Shown piece after piece: positions 7,467 through 14,417 of a DNA stretch of 64,000 nt. Under the pieces are notes generated by a model. That model saw nothing but the letters and a program-made list of their open reading frames with translations. It was not told the origin of the DNA and made no database searches. The stretch spans positions 4,712,001 through 4,776,000 of the forward strand of contig OZ252019.1 in NCBI GenBank assembly GCA_965247435.1, given 5' to 3'. The position numbers were made by a program, and so were the translations under genes. Every line of letters begins with the position of its first letter. Positions within the stretch are counted from its first letter, which is position 1. The stretch comes from Ilyomonas sp965247435. Its GTDB lineage: Bacteria > Bacteroidota > Bacteroidia > Chitinophagales > Chitinophagaceae.

Positions 7467-8764
7467 CAGGGCAGACGCATGAAATTTCAATAAGCCGAAG
7501 ATTTGGCTTTCAACAAGGGTTGTTCACAATAAGTATTTTTTCATGGAAAAACATACAAGTTATTCAGATGGGGATGAAAGCAGGTTTAAATTATATTAAT
7601 AGCAGCAAAAAAAGAAATGCAAAGCCCTATTATGTATTTTGCTGCTATGGATGATTTCCGACAATTAGGAAAAGTAAAACATAAGCTTGACAATATTATA
7701 GCCATTACTATAGCAGCAGTAATATGCGGATGTGAAAACTGGTATGAAATAGAAGATTATGGAAGGCAAAAAGAAGGATGGCTCCGTACATTTTTAGATT
7801 TACCCAAAGGTGTACCTGGGCATGATACCTACCGTCGTTTTTTTATGTGGGTTAATCCAAAGAAACTAGAACAGTGCTTTATAGAATGGATAAGGTCTGT
7901 ATGCGCTATAACAGAAGGGCGGATTATAAGCATTGATGGCAAATGTCTTCGTGGAAGCAAGGGTGATAATCCCTCATTTGTGCACATGGTAAGTGCCTGG
8001 TGCAACACCAATAATATGGTACTTGCACAAGAGAAGGTGGATGAGAAAAGCAATGAGATAACAGCCATTCCCGCTTTACTTGAAATACTGGTAGTTAAAG
8101 GCTGCATGGTAACAATAGATGCGATGGGTTGTCAGCGTACCATAGCTGAAAAGATTGTAGAAGCGCAAGGAGATTATTTGCTATCTGTAAAAAGCAATCA
8201 GGAAGTTTTACTGGATGATATAACAGAAGCCTTTACTCACGGTAAAACAGAAGATGAGTACACAGAAAAAGCAGTAGGTCACGGTCGTGTAGAAAGCCGC
8301 ACCACCCGTGTAATTACAGACTTAAGCTGGATATGCAATGAAGAAGACTGGAAGAAATTAGCATGTATTATAATGGTATTTGCTACTCGCTACAATAAAA
8401 AAACAGGAGCAGAAGAGCAATCAGTGCGTTATTATATAAGCAGCAAAACGGCGAGTGCAAAATACTTTCATGAGGCAGTTCGTTCCCACTGGGGCATAGA
8501 AAATAAACTTCATTGGTGCATGGATGTAATATTCGGGGAAGATAAAAGCAAAAAACAAGCACGGGACAGTGCACAAAACTTTTCGCTTATTAACAAAGTA
8601 GCCTTGAATATGATAAAAAATTACAAGCCAGATGAAGTCATTGGCTCTAAAAAGATAAGCATGATACGAAAACGAAAAATGGCAAACAGAGATAACGAGT
8701 ATCTACTCGATATTTTATTGTCCTTTAATACCAAAAAACAGTGACCTTTCATGCGTCCGCCCTG
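7467..8764 (+). mobile_element. Intact ISAs1-family insertion sequence, 1298 bp
   Basis: Bounded by 23-bp imperfect inverted repeats at 7467-7489 and 8742-8764 (20 of 23 positions match; both begin CAGGGC and share GACGCATGAAA). One full-length transposase gene lies inside. A 10-bp duplication with one mismatch flanks the element. The transposase stop codon lies inside the right inverted repeat. Insertion is between the start of the FG-GAP gene and a 21-bp tandem repeat region. It appears complete and possibly still active. Confidence 0.95.
7617..8744 (+). CDS. ISAs1 family transposase
   Basis: 375-residue DDE transposase that moves the surrounding element. The N-terminal DUF4372-like region includes the KVKHKLDNIIAITIAAVICG segment. 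The three acidic catalytic regions are recognisable: SIDGK (Asp ~residue 107), VTIDAMGCQ, and the ISAs1 signature HWGIENKLHWCMDVIFGED near residue 300. Length is normal and there are no stops or frameshifts. The start at 7617 gives a normal family N-terminus; an internal ATG six codons later is possible. Confidence 0.95.
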   Translation: MQSPIMYFAAMDDFRQLGKVKHKLDNIIAITIAAVICGCENWYEIEDYGRQKEGWLRTFLDLPKGVPGHDTYRRFFMWVNPKKLEQCFIEWIRSVCAITEGRIISIDGKCLRGSKGDNPSFVHMVSAWCNTNNMVLAQEKVDEKSNEITAIPALLEILVVKGCMVTIDAMGCQRTIAEKIVEAQGDYLLSVKSNQEVLLDDITEAFTHGKTEDEYTEKAVGHGRVESRTTRVITDLSWICNEEDWKKLACIIMVFATRYNKKTGAEEQSVRYYISSKTASAKYFHEAVRSHWGIENKLHWCMDVIFGEDKSKKQARDSAQNFSLINKVALNMIKNYKPDEVIGSKKISMIRKRKMANRDNEYLLDILLSFNTKKQ

Positions 8765-9503
8765 GCAGGTTTATAAAATTCCTGTAAAGCGATTACTGGT
8801 GGTAAACGGATAAATTCATTCCCCGTGTATTCAATTAGTTTGAACCGTGGGCTATAAGGCAGTAATACCAGACTTAAGAATCTATTTCCACCCTTTTGGA
8901 AAGAGTGCATGGCATCGGCAGTAGTTTTCATCACACGGGTTGAAGCTTGCATCACACGGGATAAAGTTTCCGCTACACAGGTTAGCGTTTTCGCTGCTCA
9001 GGTTAAACCTTTCATCACGAGAGTTAGACTTTTCATTACAAGAATAAAGCCTTCCGCCTGACAGGTTGTTCCTTCCGCTACACGGGATAAGCATTTCGCC
9101 GGACGGGTTGCCCTTTTCATCGAATGGGAAGGCTTGCGCCTCACAGGTCAGTTTTCATAGGACAGGCTACATTTCCTTAGGCTACGATGAGCCAGTTTTC
9201 ATTCCTGCAACGATGGAAGGGTTTAAGGGCGTTCATTTTGTTAAGGCCGGTGGAAACACCTCAACTGTTCGGAACATTTTGCCGTGGAGAAGCAGGATGT
9301 TGATAGAAAACAGAATTATTTCCAAGATACTGCGACTCTTTTGGAGCCGAACAAGCTAATCCGACCAAATATCTTCGCTAATATATTTGAACCCACTTTG
9401 GTTCAAAAACAATCCTTGTTGGATAACAATTATCTCCCGAACATCTGTAGCGGGGCATCAGACGGCAGCACTGTTGGAACAACCATTTGAAATGTACCCC
9501 GGT
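8765..9503. other. Gene-poor region with the 21-bp tandem repeat
   Basis: About 740 bp between the insertion sequence and the next convincing gene. 8765-8925 and 9153-9503 contain no recognisable gene; the middle is a degenerate 21-bp tandem repeat listed separately. A small hairpin TTGAACC...GGTTCAA lies near 9388-9407. Joining the flanks of the insertion sequence on the minus strand gives a short open frame ending FYKPACPIRF, which I could not identify and do not call as a gene. Confidence 0.5.
8926..9152 (-). repeat. Degenerate 21-bp tandem repeat (about 11 units)
   Basis: Units begin TTTC/TTCC/TTGC and carry a central ACACGGG/ACAGGTT core, for example 8926-8946, 8947-8967, 8968-8988, 8989-9009, 9010-9030, 9031-9051, 9052-9072, 9073-9093 and 9094-9114, then 9115-9133 and a 19-bp unit at 9134-9152. 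Read on the minus strand the frame is a heptapeptide repeat (NFIPCDA, SFNPCDE, NANLCSG, RLYSCNE), open but without a clear start or domain. Most likely a non-coding minisatellite. Confidence 0.75.
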
Positions 9504-10514
9504 TCAAAACTTATCTATCGTAAAGGGTATGCCTTTGCTTTGCAGGTATGCTTCCGATATGATATAGCTTTCCGGCTGATCAACGAGGTAACCCTTTTCG
9601 CGGTATTGTACATAGCTGTCAATGTCATCGGGCAGTACTTCTGCCTGTACCGCAATTTCTGTAAGCAGGGGCGTATGCATTTCCTGCTCATAGTCCCTTT
9701 TATCAAAGTCCATGTCTGTTACTTCGCCGTGCGGAAAAATAATATGACCATCATTATAATCTGCAGTTACGCCATTGATAAACGCCTTAAAAGTTTTCAC
9801 ATCATATCCGTCCCTGCGCGAAAAAGAATAATAGCTTACCCGGAACAAAGCAGTAAACCGTCTAATGAGTAATGTGCCCTTGTGCGTTTCTGCGGCGCCG
9901 GTACCGGCAAGGCTTTCGCTGCGCTCGCGGTCGTCTGCCGAAAAGCGGTTTATGTCCTTTGCATCCAGTTGATAATGACTCTTTTCAAAGGCTTCAAAAT
10001 CGGATTGGTATTTCGCCCGCTTTTCTTCCTGCAGCAGCAGGTGAAAATTTTTATCCGGCGATGATAAGTAACCGGCAACATCAAAATAATGGTTGCAGGT
10101 AAATAAGGCTATGCCCGTAACCACCACGCCAATACCAACTGCTTGCGGCAACCCGGTATTGGCGCCGCCCGCTGCAAAGCGCACGATATATGCAACCGTA
10201 AACAACAAGCCCATTGCATTGCCGGCAGCAGTGGCTTTGTGCATCAGCGGAAACGCTTTATAAAAATCGGTGGTAAGGCAGTAAAAGGCAAAAAGAAGCA
10301 GCACTATACTGATGAATATTCTCGTGTTGAACACCGTTGGCTGCTGCCGGTGATTGAGCAAAGCGTATAGTGAAATAAAGAAGCTGCCAACAGCGATGCC
10401 GGCAAGTACGCCCAGGAAAAAGGCAAACACCATCAGCACCCAGTGCTTGCTGATAAATTGAATAAAAGCCTTGAAAATGCGATAAAAAAGGCTAAGCAGC
10501 CAAAGCTCGTACAT
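9504..10514 (-). CDS. Unknown membrane protein with four N-terminal helices and a soluble C-terminal domain
   Basis: About 336 residues from ATG 10514; the frame is open to 10562, but that longer N-terminus (MCSTVFSCCCG) looks untranslated. Four hydrophobic segments are visible, at ~24-50, ~62-80, ~90-112 and ~118-137. The remaining ~190 residues are soluble and charged, with no family I recognise. The tail is acidic and includes DMDFDKRDYEQEM and PDDIDSYVQYREKGYLV. It is last in a minus-strand run with the next two genes (gap 44-92 nt depending on the start). Function unknown. Confidence 0.6.
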   Translation of the reverse strand: MYELWLLSLFYRIFKAFIQFISKHWVLMVFAFFLGVLAGIAVGSFFISLYALLNHRQQPTVFNTRIFISIVLLLFAFYCLTTDFYKAFPLMHKATAAGNAMGLLFTVAYIVRFAAGGANTGLPQAVGIGVVVTGIALFTCNHYFDVAGYLSSPDKNFHLLLQEEKRAKYQSDFEAFEKSHYQLDAKDINRFSADDRERSESLAGTGAAETHKGTLLIRRFTALFRVSYYSFSRRDGYDVKTFKAFINGVTADYNDGHIIFPHGEVTDMDFDKRDYEQEMHTPLLTEIAVQAEVLPDDIDSYVQYREKGYLVDQPESYIISEAYLQSKGIPFTIDKF

Positions 10515-10606
10515 AGAAACAGTTTTTAAACCACAACAACAGGAAAATACAGTACTGCACAACGCTATCTCCAGGTTGTTGAGTGGCGCTGTGATTACTG
10601 CATTTC

Positions 10607-11032
10607 TTATAACTGCTGCAAATTGAAACGATTAACGGCAGCTTCTTTTGCAGCACTCTTTTTGGCAGGTAATGAAATAAAAATAATGGTAATGGCGAGC
10701 GGCATCAGTATGCACCAGATGATGCAGCTTTCGGCATACGAGCAATGATGCACTTTCTGCATATATACGCAAAAGTCAACGCCAAGCTGAAAGAGATCAA
10801 GCTTGTTTTTATATTCCAGTATGCCTGCGGCAGCAAGGCACAAGCTGTAGGCTATGGTGATTTTGTAACGGGTCTTACATTTCCTGTCGAGCACCAGCGT
10901 CCAGGTAAGCGGGATAATGACAAAGTAAATCCACAGGTTGACCGCATTGTACGAAAGCGCGAATTGCTGAATGGCAGATGTATCGCTGCTATGATGATTA
11001 TGTGGTAAACCGTTGAGTGCAAAGTGCGGCAT
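10607..11032 (-). CDS. Unknown small membrane protein (141 residues)
   Basis: The protein has three to four predicted membrane segments (around residues 31-50, 60-72, 80-92 and 104-122) and a Lys/Ala-rich tail. The N-terminus is His/Ser-rich (HNHHSS). No family recognised. It starts 26 nt after the stop of the beta-flower-like gene and is followed by another membrane protein, so the three probably form one transcript. A membrane location is inferred from hydrophobicity only. Confidence 0.6.
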   Translation of the reverse strand: MPHFALNGLPHNHHSSDTSAIQQFALSYNAVNLWIYFVIIPLTWTLVLDRKCKTRYKITIAYSLCLAAAGILEYKNKLDLFQLGVDFCVYMQKVHHCSYAESCIIWCILMPLAITIIFISLPAKKSAAKEAAVNRFNLQQL

Positions 11033-11058
11033 GAGCTACTGTTTTGATTAATGATGTT

Positions 11059-11250
11059 TTACCGTATGAGCATGGTAAGCAGGTTGCCGGTGCCGACGGT
11101 GCGGCCGCTGCTGTCGTAGGTAATGTTCCTGCTTTCGTGGTAGCTGCCAAGGAACCGGCCGTTGCCATCATAGATTGCGAGACCAGCACCTTGCTGACGG
11201 ATTTCTGCGATTACGCGACCCATATTGTCGCGAAGGGTTTGTAGAGGCAT
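11059..11250 (-). CDS. Small protein resembling a 4-fold beta-flower domain
   Basis: 63 residues built of short repeats of the pattern D-x-x-G-R-x-[VL]-[GA]: DNMGRVIAEI, DGNGRFLGSY and DSSGRTVGTG. This spacing is what I associate with small 4-fold beta-flower proteins of Bacteroidota, whose function is not established. First gene of a probable three-gene transcript with two membrane proteins. Being this short, the call relies on the repeat pattern and good spacing to its neighbours. Confidence 0.5.
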   Translation of the reverse strand: MPLQTLRDNMGRVIAEIRQQGAGLAIYDGNGRFLGSYHESRNITYDSSGRTVGTGNLLTMLIR

Positions 11251-11286
11251 GAATGTTTGGGGTTTTGAGTGATTTGTTATGAATTT

Positions 11287-11468
11287 TTACTTAACTATTT
11301 TAGTATTTGTTGTAAAGAACTTGGCGTGTTGATTATAATCTTCGCGGCTCTTTACTGGATTTTGTAAACTGGAATCCTTTTCAGCTTTATAATCGTTTTT
11401 TATTTCAATACTTACTTTAGTTTTTTCGGTTGTAAGGTCTTTTGCTTTTTGTTATCTTTTGATGACAT
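11287..11468 (-). CDS. Small lysine-rich protein needing a -1 frameshift (or a 1-nt-deletion pseudogene)
   Basis: Starts with ATG at 11468, 32 nt after the helicase stop. The first frame reads MSSKDNKK and stops after 18 codons. A shift of -1 at the C-AAA-AAG run (11445-11450 on the minus strand) opens a second frame that continues AKDLTTEKTKVSIEIKN to a stop at 11287, giving about 60 residues in all. AAA-AAG is a known slippery context in bacteria, but a simple one-base deletion explains it equally well. The product is charged, with no recognised family. Base composition is AT-rich like the helicase. Confidence 0.4.
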
Positions 11469-11500
11469 AATTTCATTAAATTTATTTTTTAACAATATTT

Positions 11501-13330
11501 TTATCCAATAATATCTAACCAGCTTTTAATCTCATGATATATGTTGTTAAGCGTATTAAATTTACTTAAAACATCTTTGAAACTGAAATCATCTTTGTTG
11601 ATTGATGCCCTAATTCTTTTATATTCCTTATATGGAAACTCTATTCCTAATTTTGAAAAATCAATATTGAAATATGGAGATTTTAAATTAATATAAAACT
11701 TTTTTCCAACTTCAATGTTTTCAAAAAAACTAAAGTGGTTTAAACCGCAGACATCTACTAAAATGTACTGAATAAAAACTAAATAAAATAATTCCCTGCA
11801 GCAGTAACTTAAAGGAACTATTGAATTATCTATATCAGATGAATAATCCTGACTCAGTCTATTTTGATTTTTTATTGTTTCATTTTGAATTAGCTGATAT
11901 TCAAAGCCATCTTTTTTCCAATTAGACCACTTCTTCTTTAAGCTAACCTCTTTTAAAATAAAAACACCTTTAGCAAATATTGCAACCGTATCAAAACAAT
12001 ACTCTGTTTTAAGTTGTGCAAGACGCCCTGAAATTTGCATGTTAGGATCAGGAAACCGTTTTAACTTAATTGACTCTTCATAAATAACTATATTCTTTGC
12101 CACTAAATGTATAGTAATAAGAAGTGAAGTTGTTAATATTTCATCTACTTGTTCCATATCAAGTTCTTTCACTTCATACATAATTTCATCCTCTCTTTCA
12201 CATTCTCCCTCTCTTTCATTTATCTCCGCTATATTCTGAACATTTCTGTCAACTCCATCCAATGTCCATTCGTGTTCTCTAGTTATTAAGCCATGTGTTT
12301 TCCACAGTTTTGCATTGTCTAAAATGACTGCATTTGAACCGTCTGGATTTGGTCTTAATGCTCTGCCAACCATTTGAAGATAAAGCGTTAGTGATTTTGT
12401 TGGGCGCGCAAGTTGTGCTACACGTATTAAAGGACAGTCAAAACCTTCTGTAAAAACAGCAACGTTTGAAAGAATTTGAATTTTTCCTTCTTTATACTTT
12501 TCAATTATTAAATCTCTATCATCCCTACAAGTATCACAAGTGATAGACTTTGCTATGAAACCTTCAGCATTAAACCGCTCAGCAATTTTTTCAGAATGTG
12601 CCTTGTTAACAGCGAATATTATAGACTGTTTCTTTTCTCCGTATTTTCTATAACTTTCGATTAAATCAGACATCACTCTTTCCTGCATCATAACTAATGC
12701 TAAGTCATGCTCATTGTAATCCTTAGTTATTTGATTGATTGCAACATGAGATAAATCGAGAGTTAAAGATGAAGTAGCCCAATGTTTAAAATTAGCTAAA
12801 TATCCTTCTTTGATAAATTTTTTAATCGACCATGACTTAATTAAAATATCAAAACTCTCTGAAAATCCTGTACCATTCAACCGGCATGGGGTTGCAGTAA
12901 CACCTAATATTTTTACACCTTTATTTCGATAATGCTCGATTATCGTTTGGTATGTTCTTGCCTTTGCATGATGTGCTTCGTCTATTACGATTAATGAAAT
13001 ATTTTTAGGATAATCGGTCAATTTTCTCCTTATAAGAGTAGGAATATTAGCAATTTGAACTTGATAATCAGGATTGTAGTCATTTTGATGTCCCGCCAAT
13101 ATTATTGATGCATTTATACCACACCTAAGTTGCAAACGTTTTTTTATTTGATCTACTAATTCTCTTCTGTGAACAAGTACTAACTTTCTATTAGGCAAAT
13201 GATCTATTATCTCACAAAATACTTCTGTTTTGCCAGTACCAGTTGGCATTTGTAGCATTACTCTGTCATACTTTTCAAAAGCATTTAAAACATCATCTAC
13301 AGCTTGTTGCTGATAGTCTCGTAAATCCAT
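11501..13330 (-). CDS. SF2 DEAD/DEAH-box helicase (SSL2/XPB-like, restriction-type helicase)
   Basis: A 609-residue ATP-dependent superfamily 2 helicase. Motifs in order: Q-like RDYQQQAV (residue 4), Walker A MPTGTGKTEV (~28), motif Ia VLVHRRELV, Walker B VIDEAHHAK (~115), motif III GVTATPCR (~143), motif IV/V with IIFAVNKAH and VAVFTEGFDCP, and motif VI QMVGRALRPNP (~325). Residues ~380-609 are an uncharacterised C-terminal region rich in Lys, Phe and Ile. The gene is far more AT-rich than its neighbours: the line starting at 11641 has 10 G+C in 60 bases, against 28 in 60 at 38641, suggesting acquisition. Such helicases often belong to defence or DNA-processing modules; the role here is inferred. 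Confidence 0.9.
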   Translation of the reverse strand: MDLRDYQQQAVDDVLNAFEKYDRVMLQMPTGTGKTEVFCEIIDHLPNRKLVLVHRRELVDQIKKRLQLRCGINASIILAGHQNDYNPDYQVQIANIPTLIRRKLTDYPKNISLIVIDEAHHAKARTYQTIIEHYRNKGVKILGVTATPCRLNGTGFSESFDILIKSWSIKKFIKEGYLANFKHWATSSLTLDLSHVAINQITKDYNEHDLALVMMQERVMSDLIESYRKYGEKKQSIIFAVNKAHSEKIAERFNAEGFIAKSITCDTCRDDRDLIIEKYKEGKIQILSNVAVFTEGFDCPLIRVAQLARPTKSLTLYLQMVGRALRPNPDGSNAVILDNAKLWKTHGLITREHEWTLDGVDRNVQNIAEINEREGECEREDEIMYEVKELDMEQVDEILTTSLLITIHLVAKNIVIYEESIKLKRFPDPNMQISGRLAQLKTEYCFDTVAIFAKGVFILKEVSLKKKWSNWKKDGFEYQLIQNETIKNQNRLSQDYSSDIDNSIVPLSYCCRELFYLVFIQYILVDVCGLNHFSFFENIEVGKKFYINLKSPYFNIDFSKLGIEFPYKEYKRIRASINKDDFSFKDVLSKFNTLNNIYHEIKSWLDIIG

Positions 13331-13400
13331 TATTTAGGAAAATTTGTTAGTTATTGGTTTTGCTTTTATCGAAGCTTAGTTTAATATTTATACTTAAAAA

Positions 13401-13985
13401 TTACTTTAAACTTTTCTTAATTGCTTCAAATAAACTTTTAAACTTATCACTAAAGCTTGGTAAATAAGTTGTCCTTTCTCTGGTATTTTTATGAATATTT
13501 TTAGTACTGATTCTTCTTTGCGTCTTTTTGTTTTTACTTTTGTTATTAATTGATACAGGTTTATATTTATTAACCCAAGCTGCTTGAAGTTTTGTTACAT
13601 TACAAACAAGATCGTCAAATTCTTCCTGATGTTTTTTGTGCTGAATGCGATTTTTCAATTTTTTTATATCGCTTTCAAGCTGTTGTATATCATGTTTTAA
13701 TTTTAATATAATTTGCTCATTGCTATTTACAGAAATACCTTGTAATCTTAAATTTAAAATATGAATACGTTTCTGGCAAGTGGGTTTTCTTATATTAGGC
13801 TTATAATCATATAATTTTTCACCTTTGTAAGTGTCTAAGTTTTCTTCTTTGTCTTGTACATTTTCAGAGTAGCTTTTAGGTTGTTTTGTAACCAAACGTA
13901 TTGGTAGTGTTTTAAATCCTGAACCTCCACAATAATAACAATCAGTGCCACTTGACCCATTGCAATGACAAGGATTTGAATCCAT
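13401..13985 (-). CDS. DnaJ-type zinc-finger and coiled-coil protein of unknown function
   Basis: 194 residues. Residues 5-22 carry cysteine pairs (CHC ... CYYCGGSG) close to the DnaJ CxxCxGxG zinc-finger motif, suggesting one zinc site. Residues ~80-125 form a Lys/Gln/Leu-rich coiled coil (ILKLKHDIQQLESDIKKLK). The tail is very basic and ends with FKSLFEAIKKSLK. Same strand and AT-rich composition as the helicase, 70 nt before its start, so probably one transcript. No family recognised; it may be a nucleic-acid or protein adaptor for the helicase. Confidence 0.65.
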   Translation of the reverse strand: MDSNPCHCNGSSGTDCYYCGGSGFKTLPIRLVTKQPKSYSENVQDKEENLDTYKGEKLYDYKPNIRKPTCQKRIHILNLRLQGISVNSNEQIILKLKHDIQQLESDIKKLKNRIQHKKHQEEFDDLVCNVTKLQAAWVNKYKPVSINNKSKNKKTQRRISTKNIHKNTRERTTYLPSFSDKFKSLFEAIKKSLK

Positions 13986-14032
13986 AATTTTAGATTTTAA
14001 GTTTATAATTAAATGATTTTATTGCACACAAC

Positions 14033-14194
14033 TCACATAATGCTCACTATATCACATCCCTTAATGCAACTTAATAAGCCGCCACGCATTAAATCTGATT
14101 CTGTATTAATAGTAGTTAAGAATGTTCTCCCGTCCTTAAGCTTCAGCTTTACGTCAAAGGTTTTGGTCTGTTCACTGTTTTGGATTTTAAATTT
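14033..14194 (-). CDS. Small conserved-looking frame without a canonical start codon
   Basis: A 53-codon open frame reading KIQNSEQTKTFDVKLKLKDG in its first part and ending SCIKGCDIVSIM. It looks like a real beta-rich small protein rather than chance sequence. However, a stop lies directly upstream at 14195-14197 and there is no ATG, GTG or TTG before the core. Either the start codon was lost (a TTT stands where an ATG before KIQ would fit) or an unusual start is used. It lies 47 nt before the zinc-finger gene, in the same orientation. Confidence 0.4.
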   Translation of the reverse strand, partial: KFKIQNSEQTKTFDVKLKLKDGRTFLTTINTESDLMRGGLLSCIKGCDIVSIM

Positions 14195-14250
14195 TTAAAG
14201 GTTTAGGGCTGAAAACCAAAATTAGAAAAAGCAATCATATTATAAAAAGT

Positions 14251-14300
14251 AATAGGTAAAAAAAATGGGTAATTAAACACTCTTTACCCAATTACCTATT
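14251..14300. promoter_or_regulatory. Nested palindrome between divergent genes
   Basis: AATAGGTAA (14251-14259) pairs with TTACCTATT (14292-14300), and inside it TGGGTAA (14266-14272) pairs with TTACCCA (14284-14290). The same TAGGTAA/GGGTAA half-sites recur, as in an operator with several sites or a two-part hairpin. It sits between the AT-rich minus-strand block and the plus-strand gene at 14418. Role unknown. Confidence 0.4.
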
Positions 14301-14417
14301 CAAATAGTCAGCACTCATTCATTATAAATAAGTTACACATACATCAATTTACTTTTTTCGTATATTGTTTACTTCTTTTATATTTACCTCCTTCATCCAA
14401 AACGGCTACTTACGGAT

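Noticed and set aside
8749..8955. Minus-strand open frame crossing the right end of the insertion sequence
   Set aside because: The frame runs into the inverted repeat of the element and has no recognisable domain. Joining the pre-insertion flanks extends it by only a few residues before a stop.
8926..9152. Tandem 21-bp units considered as a CRISPR array
   Set aside because: Units are contiguous, degenerate and without spacers, and no cas genes are present.
14013..14198. Plus-strand open frame of 61 codons
   Set aside because: The minus-strand frame over the same bases looks far more protein-like, and the plus-strand product has no recognisable features.
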